A stretch of DNA of 64,000 bases from an uncultured Flavobacteriaceae bacterium. Lineage in GTDB: Bacteria > Bacteroidota > Bacteroidia > Flavobacteriales > Flavobacteriaceae. The notes under the pieces are model-generated. The model was given only the letters and a program-made list of their open reading frames with translations. It searched no databases and was not told the origin of the DNA. The translations under genes and the position numbers were made by a program. Numbering within the stretch: position 1 is the stretch's first letter; each line of letters opens with the position of its first letter. Below are positions 56,676 through 64,000 of the stretch, piece by piece. The stretch lies in assembly GCA_938010765.1 (NCBI GenBank), contig CALLVX010000071.1, positions 62,001 through 126,000 on the forward strand. The letters run 5' to 3'.

Positions 56676-57044
56676 ATGAAAACAGAAGAAATAGCCGCTA
56701 AATTAGTAAAATGGTGTAAAGAGGGGGATTATGAAACTCCCTACAAACATCTATACAGCGAAAATGTTGTAAGTATTGAAAATGATGGATCTAGTGAAGG
56801 TGGACGCGTTCAGGGATTTGAAGCCATTGAGAAAAAAGGGGAATGGTGGCGCGAAAACTTTGAAATGCACGGCAGCACCATATCACAGCCCATCGTAGCC
56901 GATAATTGGTTCTCCGTCAAAATTGAAATGGATACCACGCATAAACCTAGCGGACATCGATCTACCATGTCCGAAATCGCTGTTTACGAGGTAAAAGATG
57001 GTAAAATTGTAAAGGAGCAGTTCTTTTACGATGACCAAAGTTGA
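56676..57044 (+). CDS. SnoaL-like/NTF2-fold cytosolic protein
   Basis: The 122-residue protein lacks a signal peptide. It has the SnoaL-like pattern KLVKWCKEGDYETPYKHLYS, a GFEAIEKKGEWWREN middle and EIAVYEVKDGKIVKEQFFYD at the end, typical of polyketide-cyclase-like NTF2 proteins. Substrate unknown. A strong terminator follows. Confidence 0.82.
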   Translation: MKTEEIAAKLVKWCKEGDYETPYKHLYSENVVSIENDGSSEGGRVQGFEAIEKKGEWWRENFEMHGSTISQPIVADNWFSVKIEMDTTHKPSGHRSTMSEIAVYEVKDGKIVKEQFFYDDQS

Positions 57045-57063
57045 TGGTACCTGAATGTTCCTA

Positions 57064-57094
57064 AAAAAACCATCGGCAATGCCGATGGTTTTTT
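57064..57094 (+). terminator. Rho-independent terminator
   Basis: AAAAAACCATCGGC (57064-57077) and GCCGATGGTTTTTT (57081-57094) form a perfect 14-base stem with a 3-base loop, ending the SnoaL-like transcript. Confidence 0.9.
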
Positions 57095-57457
57095 TCATGT
57101 TCTTTCACAGGCTTAAAAAATCCTTTCCCCAAATGGCTATACTTCTATGATATGTAGAACCTTTAGTATACCGAAAATACCAACAGCATCCCTATTATAA
57201 AACTGCACCTTTAGGTAATTTTTAAGACAGAACTGTAATCTTGTGCGTGCAATAAGTCTAAAAGTCATAACTGATTTCAACTCTATTTTGGGGGTATTGG
57301 CTCTTTCGGCATACAATAAGAAAGAGAAACAAACCCGGCACTGCCGACAAGCACGCAGCACCGATTTGCCCCAGACCACAATGGCCCTAAAACAAGCAGA
57401 AAACCATATAAACGGAAGCCCCGCCCATCGGGGCCTTATTCCTTACAGAACAGAAAC
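57095..57457 (+). other. Gene-free spacer before the orphan coiled-coil gene
   Basis: This 363-base stretch has no convincing gene. The longest reading frame (GTG at 57243) overlaps the next gene and lacks any protein pattern. TAATCTTG near 57236 is a weak promoter-like box. The right end is GC-richer and holds the GCCCCG/CGGGGC hairpin at 57418-57434. Confidence 0.6.
57418..57434 (+). repeat. GC-rich hairpin in leader of the orphan gene
   Basis: GCCCCG (57418-57423) pairs with CGGGGC (57429-57434) over a 5-base loop, 23 bases before the ATG at 57458. It could affect translation or be a terminator remnant; no T-run follows. Confidence 0.4.
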
Positions 57458-59302
57458 ATGGAAACAGTACAACAACTGCAAGAAAAGCTGAACAAACTCC
57501 AAAAAGATATCAATCGATGGAAAAGGTCCAAGACCGCTACCGAACAAATGAACGATGCAGATTACGGACAGTTCGAAGAATATAGAAAAGCCTTCCTGGA
57601 GCAAATGCAGCACATCGGAACTGTAATCGAAGCCGCACGATCGCTTATCGGTTCCCAACAACAGATCGATCAGCAGGTCACGACCGCCGAAGAGAATCTA
57701 AAGAAGCAAGTGACCGAAATTGATAAAGAAGAGGTTGACCCGGCGGAAAACGGGTCGAATGTGGAACTAAATGACAACTACGACCGGCAAAAGAAAGGAC
57801 TGGAAGCCTTGAGGGAAATGGCAAAAAACATCGATCAAGGTTCCGGGGCCCTGACAAAAAGTTGGGAGAATCTTTGCAAAGAAAAAAAAACTGTGCAGGT
57901 AAAAATCCTAAAGCACGCGAAACGTGTGGCCAAAGCGAAGGAGATCGAAACGGCTAAAGAAATCGAAGCTACCGCAAGGGAAACAGGAACAACCAAAGAG
58001 GAGATGGCCCGGAGTGCAAGGAGGGTAGCAAAGGACAGATTACGGGAGAAACGTCAACATCAGGCCGAGCGACACCAAGGGCAGATACCATACACCGACA
58101 ACCTGGGACGGGAGGCCCACAATATCTATAATCAGATCTGTAACCAGCACCCGAACGAATCTGCCATAGCGATTATGAAAGAGCAATATCCGGAAAAAAT
58201 ACGCTACTGCCGGGAGTTCACGAGACGACGTAAGGCCGGGGAAGTTCAAAAGAAGGAACAAAGACCGATACCCGAAGGCTATACCCTGGAAAAAGGAAAG
58301 GACGCCAATAATCTCTATACGACAATCCGGAAGGAGTACCCCGGTAAAAATTCTCTGGAGATAATGAAAAAGGAACATCCGGATCAAGTGCCCTATTATC
58401 AGGAGTACAAAAGGCGAGCTAAGGAAAAAATAAATCCCAAGAAAAAGGGAGCCGAGCTCCCCGATCAAGCTTCGGAGGCCGCTGCTGTACTTCCCGTGCC
58501 GGAGATCCCTCCTGAGGAGGCAAAGAAAAACAGGGAAGATAGGATGGCAAAGATGCGGGGTACGAAAAGAACGTACAGCGAGCTCCAAGCCACCGGTGAG
58601 GACGCTGTAACCCCCAAGGGATTCGACGGGGCCCTCCCCTCCCTAGGCACATCTCAGGAAGTACCAGAAAGGGCAGCAGCCCCCCTGCAGACGAGAAGTG
58701 CACCGCGCCAATTGCCCCAAGGAACCCAAACAGATCAAGAAAAACTTAGTTCCCTACAAAAAGATATGGCAGTACAAAACGCGGCATGGGAAGGAATCCG
58801 AAAAACACTTGATACCCTTGATCAGTCGAACCCTCAGGTACAAGAGTTGCGAAAGGCCTGTTACAAGGCACAAAACTGTATTAAGGGATACAAAGAGATA
58901 CTATATCTGGTAAAGTCCTTCGAAAACATTAAAGACTCGAGCACGCAAAAAGCACAACGCGCTAACCACCCAGATTCAAAAAAAGAATTTGAAGACCATA
59001 TTAAACGGGCAGAAGATATGCGCGGAGTTGCAATAGAACGCCTCGAGCAAGAATTGGACCTAACGAAAACCGCAATGAGCAGCGCTAACAACAAATTGGC
59101 CGCCTACCATAGAGAAAATCGAAAACAGCGTCTCAAAGAAAAAAGAACATTGGCCAAATCGGCAGCTTCGAATGCAGATGCCCTATCATTCCAAAAAAAC
59201 ATGACTACCCCGGAAAATGTGAATAGACAAGCGCTAGGGACACCAGAAACCGATGGCCAAGCTCCTGCGAAACAAGGGAGAAAAAGACAAATGCGTCCTT
59301 GA
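57458..59302 (+). CDS. Orphan basic coiled-coil protein with internal repeats
   Basis: The 614-residue protein has no signal peptide or membrane segment and is very rich in Lys, Arg, Glu and Gln. Two duplications are visible. Residues 216-260 and 279-323 share the motif A-N-x-Y-x2-I-x4-P...IMK-x-P...Y-x-E-x2-RR. Residues 7-70 and 426-491 share a coiled-coil start (EKLNKLQKD and EKLSSLQKD). Local GC is higher (58441-58500 is 38/60 by hand count) than the AT-rich neighbours, suggesting transfer. I recognise no family. It might be an effector, phage-like or DNA-binding structural protein. Confidence 0.7.
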   Translation: METVQQLQEKLNKLQKDINRWKRSKTATEQMNDADYGQFEEYRKAFLEQMQHIGTVIEAARSLIGSQQQIDQQVTTAEENLKKQVTEIDKEEVDPAENGSNVELNDNYDRQKKGLEALREMAKNIDQGSGALTKSWENLCKEKKTVQVKILKHAKRVAKAKEIETAKEIEATARETGTTKEEMARSARRVAKDRLREKRQHQAERHQGQIPYTDNLGREAHNIYNQICNQHPNESAIAIMKEQYPEKIRYCREFTRRRKAGEVQKKEQRPIPEGYTLEKGKDANNLYTTIRKEYPGKNSLEIMKKEHPDQVPYYQEYKRRAKEKINPKKKGAELPDQASEAAAVLPVPEIPPEEAKKNREDRMAKMRGTKRTYSELQATGEDAVTPKGFDGALPSLGTSQEVPERAAAPLQTRSAPRQLPQGTQTDQEKLSSLQKDMAVQNAAWEGIRKTLDTLDQSNPQVQELRKACYKAQNCIKGYKEILYLVKSFENIKDSSTQKAQRANHPDSKKEFEDHIKRAEDMRGVAIERLEQELDLTKTAMSSANNKLAAYHRENRKQRLKEKRTLAKSAASNADALSFQKNMTTPENVNRQALGTPETDGQAPAKQGRKRQMRP

Positions 59303-59430
59303 TTTCGTTCTTTTGGTCGACCAGCAACCGTATATCATGGATTATCGCATGATTTATCAGCTACGAATGGACTTTGGTGGCGGTTAGCAAAGGGACCCTG
59401 TGATTTGCCAATTTTTAGTTAAACTTTTTT

Positions 59431-59446
59431 TGAAATGATTGTTTCA
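59431..59446. promoter_or_regulatory. TetR operator copy 1
   Basis: TGAAATGATTGTTTCA has TGAAA/TTTCA dyad symmetry and lies just before a TATCTTTA -7-like box (59450-59457), ahead of the tetR start at 59475. It matches the copy before the SDR gene. Confidence 0.7.
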
Positions 59447-59474
59447 TTATATCTTTACCCAAGACTCGTAACCC

Positions 59475-60056
59475 ATGGCACGTATAGAAGAATTTGACAG
59501 AACACTGGTTCTCCAAAAAGCGATGATCGTTTTTTGGGAGAAGGGTTTCAATGGCACCTCTATGCAAGACTTGGTAGATGCTACGGGGCTGAACCGCTCT
59601 AGCATTTACAATTCGTTCGGTTCCAAGCTGGCACTCTATCAAAATACCCTTGCTAGCTACCAGAAAGAAACAGGAGGTCAATTTCAGCGTGCGCTTGTAA
59701 AAGCCAAAGATCCCTTACAGGCCATACGCCTAATTTTTGAGGGCTTTCTACCCGAAATACTAGGCGTTAACGGCAGTAAAGGGTGTTTTTTCATGAATTG
59801 TAAAGCAGAGATGGGGAACCAAGAAGGCGACATTCGTCGGTGGTTGTTAAAGACCCAAGAAACCACCTTGACCCTCTTTCAAGATTTGATCCTTGATGGC
59901 CAAGAACAGGGAGTCATTAATAAAAAACAAGATAGTAAAACCTATGCCTACTTTATTTTCAATGCTTTTCAAGGATACCGAATGACCGGTATTTTAGTAA
60001 AAGACAGGACCATTCTTCAAAATATAATAGATAATTCAATTGCAGTAATCAGTTAA
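59475..60056 (+). CDS. TetR/AcrR family regulator of the adjacent SDR gene
   Basis: The 193-residue regulator has the helix-turn-helix EKGFNGTSMQDLVDATGLNRSSIYNSFGSK (about residues 20-49) and an effector domain with a GSKGCFFMNCKAEMGN segment typical of this TetR subgroup. Matching palindromes before it and before the SDR gene (59431-59446, 60074-60089) show a local regulon. The ligand is unknown, probably a substrate of the SDR. Confidence 0.93.
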   Translation: MARIEEFDRTLVLQKAMIVFWEKGFNGTSMQDLVDATGLNRSSIYNSFGSKLALYQNTLASYQKETGGQFQRALVKAKDPLQAIRLIFEGFLPEILGVNGSKGCFFMNCKAEMGNQEGDIRRWLLKTQETTLTLFQDLILDGQEQGVINKKQDSKTYAYFIFNAFQGYRMTGILVKDRTILQNIIDNSIAVIS

Positions 60057-60073
60057 TTTTTTTTAATCAATTC

Positions 60074-60089
60074 TGAAACGAACGTTTCA
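60074..60089. promoter_or_regulatory. TetR operator copy 2
   Basis: TGAAACGAACGTTTCA has perfect 7-base arms (TGAAACG/CGTTTCA) around AA and lies 17 bases before the SDR start. Shared consensus with copy 1 is TGAAAyGAwyGTTTCA. Confidence 0.75.
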
Positions 60090-60106
60090 ATTTAACCATA
60101 ATAAAG

Positions 60107-60856
60107 ATGAACAAATTTAAAGACAAAGTAGTGGTAATTTCCGGAGGCAATTCAGGAATAGGTTTGGAAACGGTGAAAGGTTTCCTCAACGAAGGAGCAA
60201 AGGTAGTTTTCTCTGGGAGAAGACAGGAGGCCTTGGATCAGGTGGCCAATAAACTATCTGGAGAATTCACAGCAGTACTCGCTGACCAGGCCAATATCGC
60301 TGACAATCAAAAACTGATCGATACCGCAGTCAGTACCTATGGAAAAATAGATGTCCTGTTCGCCAATGCCGGGGTAGCTTATTTTGCGCCCGCCAATCAA
60401 ATAGACGAGCAACATTTTGACACCCAATTCAACATAAATATCAAAGGCCCCGCCTTTCTGGTAAAAAATGCGATTCCCAGTTTAAACGATGGTGCCTCCA
60501 TTATATTTAACACTTCAATAGTGCATCAAAAGGGGTTTGCAAATGCCGCAGTCTATAGTGCTACCAAAGGAGCATTAAGGGCCTACGCCCGTGTTTTGAC
60601 TACGGAGTTGGCACCAAGGGGGATACGGGTAAATTCGATTGCCCCGGGCCCTATCGGCACCCCGATCTATGATAAAATGGGCATGGCAGAAGAACAGGTC
60701 GAAGAGTTGGGGAAAAGTTTTGCGGCTTCGGTTCCTTTACAACGTTTTGGGGAACCGAAAGAAATAGCAGATTCGGTACTGTTCTTAGCCTCAGGGGAAG
60801 CCAGTTTCGTAAACGGTATCGAACTTTCGGTAGATGGCGGTTTGAGCCAGATATAG
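60107..60856 (+). CDS. SDR family oxidoreductase
   Basis: The 249-residue short-chain dehydrogenase has the cofactor site GGNSGIGLETV (about residues 13-23), NAG in the LFANAGVAYFAP segment and the catalytic YSATK with upstream serine in IFNTS. The NADP-type GRRQ follows strand 2. Substrate is unknown; the paired TetR gene suggests inducible detoxification of a carbonyl or quinone compound. Confidence 0.93.
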   Translation: MNKFKDKVVVISGGNSGIGLETVKGFLNEGAKVVFSGRRQEALDQVANKLSGEFTAVLADQANIADNQKLIDTAVSTYGKIDVLFANAGVAYFAPANQIDEQHFDTQFNINIKGPAFLVKNAIPSLNDGASIIFNTSIVHQKGFANAAVYSATKGALRAYARVLTTELAPRGIRVNSIAPGPIGTPIYDKMGMAEEQVEELGKSFAASVPLQRFGEPKEIADSVLFLASGEASFVNGIELSVDGGLSQI

Positions 60857-60873
60857 CATACTAGGCACCCACA

Positions 60874-60906
60874 AAAACCCTATGAGCCCATGGCTAGTAG
60901 GGTTTT
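60874..60906. terminator. Bidirectional terminator
   Basis: AAAACCCTA (60874-60882) pairs with TAGGGTTTT (60898-60906), with inner AGCC/GGCT pairing. It lies between the convergent SDR and plug-lipoprotein genes. Confidence 0.75.
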
Positions 60907-61312
60907 AATTTTTCTTTGCTGTTTTGGTCGTAATTTTAATAACCCCATTTGAACCTCTGGTACCATAAAAGGATGCATCTTCGCTCTTTATTACTTGAAT
61001 CGATTTCACATCAGATGAGTTCACTACCCCATTAACCGATGAAAAGGAGTTGCCGACCACGTAACCATCCACGACATATAATGGTTCAACAGATCCCTGT
61101 AAAGAATTGGTTCCCCGAGTCAAAACCGGGACACCCCCCTCCACTCGAATTCCTGATAATCTTCGAATCTGATTGAGTAATGATACCGTCGTCTGATCTT
61201 CCGTACGCACTTCTCCGGCCTTTACCGAACTACTATTGCTATTCTTGTTGGTGCTACATCCGCCAAAACACGCCAACAACAAAAGCACCACTATTACTTT
61301 CAACTTTTTCAT
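60905..61312 (-). CDS. Stand-alone TonB-plug-domain lipoprotein
   Basis: The 135-residue lipoprotein (lipobox GGC, Cys19) carries only a TonB receptor plug-like segment: SLLNQIRRLSGIRVEGGVPV, EPLYVVDGYVVG and IQVIKSEDASFYGTRGSNGVIKITTK. No barrel follows. Similar short proteins in flavobacteria may interact with TonB or SusC-type machinery. Function is uncertain. Confidence 0.8.
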   Translation of the reverse strand: MKKLKVIVVLLLLACFGGCSTNKNSNSSSVKAGEVRTEDQTTVSLLNQIRRLSGIRVEGGVPVLTRGTNSLQGSVEPLYVVDGYVVGNSFSSVNGVVNSSDVKSIQVIKSEDASFYGTRGSNGVIKITTKTAKKN

Positions 61313-61447
61313 AATTTCCGGTTTTATATAAAGATATCTCTTTCAGCCTAAAAAGTGTCAATCGATGTAGGCATCTCATTTATTTTAGTAGTATCCCGGT
61401 TATTTTTAGTATAAATAACAACTTTCCCATGATTTCGAACAATTGGG

Positions 61448-61455
61448 TATCTTTG
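61448..61455 (+). promoter_or_regulatory. Promoter -7 element for DUF423 gene
   Basis: TATCTTTG matches TAnnTTTG exactly; a TTTC at 61423-61426 is a weak -33 element. The ATG is 16 bases downstream. Confidence 0.5.
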
Positions 61456-61471
61456 ACTTTAATTCCTTTTT

Positions 61472-61858
61472 ATGGTTCTTATAGCACAATTTTTTGGAGC
61501 GCTCTTTGGCCTCTTAGCCATTATTTTTGGTGCTTTCGGCGCTCATGCCCTTAAAAAATCTTTTTCTAAGGAGCAACTGGCGAGTTTCGAAACTGGCGTC
61601 AAATATCAAATGTATCATGCGCTAGTTTTACTGGTGGTAAGCTTTAATTTTAATCTCAACACCTCTTTAGAGCGATATATGATTTATTGTTTGGTGTCTG
61701 GAACATTTTTATTCTCTTTTAGCATTTATGGTTTGTGCATCAGTGCATCCAAGGGCAGAAAATGGCGTTTTCTTGGCCCTATTACTCCACTGGGAGGGCT
61801 TCTTCTAACGATAGGATGGAGTCTTTTGCTCTACCATTTCGTAAAAGGTTTCATATAG
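61472..61858 (+). CDS. DUF423 family membrane protein
   Basis: The 128-residue protein has four predicted membrane helices with the DUF423 pattern: GALFGLLAIIFGAFGAHALKK, ETGVKYQMYHALVLL and GPITPLGGLLLTIGWSLL. Its role is unknown (YgdD-like family). It is monocistronic and convergent with the barrel gene. Confidence 0.92.
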   Translation: MVLIAQFFGALFGLLAIIFGAFGAHALKKSFSKEQLASFETGVKYQMYHALVLLVVSFNFNLNTSLERYMIYCLVSGTFLFSFSIYGLCISASKGRKWRFLGPITPLGGLLLTIGWSLLLYHFVKGFI

Positions 61859-61874
61859 GTTCAAGTTACTCCTC

Positions 61875-64000
61875 CTATAAAATAAAACGGTAGGTAGCCT
61901 TGAGCAAGAAGATGTTCTGTGGTTTTTCGTTCCCGAATATAGTGTTGTCAAGGCTTTCGAAAAGACCGTTATCAGGATTTCCCGAATTCGAGATATCCTG
62001 GGACCAGACCAAAAAGATTTCGGAACCTGGAATATACTCCCATCGAACAACCAAATTAGATCGAAATTGTACGAAGGAAAAATCAGGATCGCTAAAGCTA
62101 AAATCTGTAAACCCATCTTCATTCTTATCTATGGCATACGCACCATCGGCAAATGAAATCTGGGCATCACTATAGGGTAAGATACGATCTGAAAAGCGCT
62201 TGGCCATGGGATCTGTTACTTCCTTAAAATTAGCATAACGCCCACGCGATATAAATGGCTGTCCCCAATACTGTACTGTTAAATTAGGGTTGATGGTATA
62301 ATTCAACCGAAACGACATGCTCAAGGTTCGTTGTGCCACAGTACCGTTCAAATAAGTAATACCATCCTCCGTATCTATGTTATCGATAAACTGTAGTTGA
62401 TCATTGTTTATACCATAGCTGGGAGTGGCCGAAATACTCAATGCGTCAACGGGTTGGTAGCGGATTCCGAATTCAATATTGTACGAATTATAGGAACTAT
62501 CGGTGCCTTTTCGGCCGTTATGAAAGATATTGAACCGCACTTTTTTTCGATTATCGGTATTGTACCCATTCCAAAAGCCGATCTCGGGAGCAAGCCGCAA
62601 TCGCGGTCCTCCCCTTAATGCGAAATTCGAGTATTGAATGGGCTCATAGTTGAAACCAACATTTGTAAACCAGTTATTGTCCCAATTTTGCCAGCTATTG
62701 GTATTTAGACGAAGACTATTGTGGTTGCCCCCAAAATCCCATACGCTCCAGTGATTATAGTTGATCCCAACTCTTCGAAATGTCTTATCAGGTTTCAAGG
62801 TTTGGTAACCGATCCAAGTATAATGGCGTAGGTCGTCGGCCTGTCGTTGAAAACCGATGTCGTTTAATTCCAATTCCGGTGAACGCCAGGTAGCGCCGGT
62901 TTCGAACTTCCAATAACCGTCCCCTACTTTTCCCAGTTGCAGATTTCCTCCGGTTCCGGATAGGGACGTTCTATTCCCGTCTATGGAAACATGATCGGCA
63001 CCCACTCGTTGAAATAGGTGAGTAATCGATTCCTGGGTACTTCGTATCGCTTCCGCGCTACCTTGCACATGGCTCCACAGAAAATTGCCTCCTACATACC
63101 AATCTCGTTCGTTCCATTGATGTTTAAAATCGAGCCCGCCAGAATACGCGGAACGATGCAAAAAATCAACGTTTTCACTCAACGCGTCCCGATTGGTCGC
63201 CGTGAAAATTCCTCCTACGAAGGTTTGCTGGTCGTTGAAATCTTTTTGTAAGCGGCCGACAAAATAGTTGGTAAGGGGCTCTGCCATCTCTTTTCTAGTT
63301 TCTCCGTTTCCATGAATTTCGGCATACTTTCTAGCAGTAACACTTTCTAGCACACCTATAGACCAGCCATCTTTGGTCTTCCCACTAAATTTTGCAGCCC
63401 CCAGTATATTGGTATTTTCTGGCTGATTTACAAACTCGCCGTCAGCGGTATTGGGATATCCCTGCGGACTTCTCCCAATTCGCCTTGAGTAAAAAAGATT
63501 ATCGGCCCCAAAAGTATTTCCTGCTTCGGAGCGAGATACACGGTAATCAAAAATGTTCTTGTTTTCCACAAAAAACGGCCGCTGCTCCCGAAAGAAAATT
63601 TGAAAACCGTCCAAGGCTATGGCAGAGGGATCTGCTTCGACCTGTCCAAAATCAGGATTAATAGTGAGGTCAAGGGTCAAGTCATTGGTAATCCCAATCT
63701 TGGCATCGACCCCCCCTGTAATCTGGCCATCATTGCCATCGCGAAAAGGATTTCCCGCTTCGGCCTCATAGGTCTCCAATTTTGTAACTGCATAAGGCTG
63801 TATCTCCAATTGCTTTTGTGGTTCTAGGTTCAACAAACCGTTTAGAAGACCAAACTCGCTTACAAAACCGGGGGTGTCTTGAGGTAGGCGCTGCCATACC
63901 GACCGTTCTTCTTCCCGAAATAGCTTGCGCATGAACTGCAGCCCCCAGACCAATTCTCCCGACTTACCAAATTTTAGCTGACTTAAAGGTATTTTCATTT
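61875..64000 (-). CDS. DUF5916-type outer-membrane barrel protein, partial
   Basis: At least 707 residues are visible and the N-terminus lies beyond base 64000. A DUF5916 N-proximal region with GGVDAKIGITNDLTLDLTINPDFGQVEADPSAI and FFREQRPFFVENKNIF is followed by a long barrel ending in LLKATYRFIL. The family usually has a CBM9-like N-terminal domain, here cut off, and sits in the outer membrane. Substrate is unknown. Confidence 0.88.
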   Translation of the reverse strand, partial: MKIPLSQLKFGKSGELVWGLQFMRKLFREEERSVWQRLPQDTPGFVSEFGLLNGLLNLEPQKQLEIQPYAVTKLETYEAEAGNPFRDGNDGQITGGVDAKIGITNDLTLDLTINPDFGQVEADPSAIALDGFQIFFREQRPFFVENKNIFDYRVSRSEAGNTFGADNLFYSRRIGRSPQGYPNTADGEFVNQPENTNILGAAKFSGKTKDGWSIGVLESVTARKYAEIHGNGETRKEMAEPLTNYFVGRLQKDFNDQQTFVGGIFTATNRDALSENVDFLHRSAYSGGLDFKHQWNERDWYVGGNFLWSHVQGSAEAIRSTQESITHLFQRVGADHVSIDGNRTSLSGTGGNLQLGKVGDGYWKFETGATWRSPELELNDIGFQRQADDLRHYTWIGYQTLKPDKTFRRVGINYNHWSVWDFGGNHNSLRLNTNSWQNWDNNWFTNVGFNYEPIQYSNFALRGGPRLRLAPEIGFWNGYNTDNRKKVRFNIFHNGRKGTDSSYNSYNIEFGIRYQPVDALSISATPSYGINNDQLQFIDNIDTEDGITYLNGTVAQRTLSMSFRLNYTINPNLTVQYWGQPFISRGRYANFKEVTDPMAKRFSDRILPYSDAQISFADGAYAIDKNEDGFTDFSFSDPDFSFVQFRSNLVVRWEYIPGSEIFLVWSQDISNSGNPDNGLFESLDNTIFGNEKPQNIFLLKATYRFIL

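Noticed and set aside
57243-57491. Possible small gene before the orphan coiled-coil gene
   Set aside because: It starts with GTG, overlaps the real gene out of frame and shows no domain or conservation signal.
58040-58703. Long antisense frames inside the orphan gene
   Set aside because: They arise from its higher GC content; the plus frame has coherent repeats and coiled coils.

Overview
The window reads as chromosome of a marine-type flavobacterium (Bacteroidota, Flavobacteriaceae). This rests on family content: PiT transporters with a fused PhoU-like tail, Porin_O_P, DUF3078 beside dxs, a CarboxypepD_reg plus TonB receptor, DUF5916, AT-rich spacers, weak Shine-Dalgarno sites and several TTG-N17-21-TAnnTTTG promoters. 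No rRNA, tRNA, CRISPR array or insertion sequence was seen. The genus cannot be fixed from the sequence alone.

Layout. 1-1636: yicC (partial), gmk, nadD. 1671-6784: tandem STAS/SEC14-like paralogues, a CAP-domain lipoprotein, a YiaA/YiaB membrane protein, a helical protein of unknown function and a DUF6503-type exported protein. 6791-12868: phosphate block (Porin_O_P and two PiT paralogues) with Pho-box-like repeats. 12869-13234: structured intergenic region with nested inverted repeats. 13235-20709: YwqK-like protein, dgt, dxs, DUF3078, a lipoprotein, tadA and a cold-shock gene. 20804-26575: ClC protein and small membrane genes, a TPR lipoprotein, aspS. 27573-34236: TetR-TolC-adaptor-RND efflux operon with a clear promoter/operator. 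34473-35441: an ECF sigma gene split by an in-frame TAG, and a small membrane gene that seems to have lost its start. 35584-37706: polyprenyl synthase and lycopene cyclase. 37804-41693: metal-uptake module (TonB receptor, DtxR-type regulator, ZIP transporter).

42380-53499 is the standout. It encodes a Pel-like exopolysaccharide system: a TM1410/GH114-like lipoprotein, a PelF-type GT4 glycosyltransferase, a PelG-type membrane protein, a second GH114-like protein, an unrecognised 659-residue polytopic protein, and a 1333-residue lipoprotein that appears to fuse a DUF2194/PelA-like deacetylase to a TPR scaffold and an outer-membrane beta-barrel (PelB-like). PelC, PelD and PelE are not recognisable. 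The five genes from pelF onward are tightly packed or overlapping, as expected of one operon.

53587-64000: S9 peptidase, small exported proteins, an orphan GC-rich basic coiled-coil protein (57458-59302) with two internal duplications and no family I recognise, a TetR/SDR pair with matching operators, a lone TonB-plug lipoprotein, DUF423, and a DUF5916-type barrel protein cut by the window edge.
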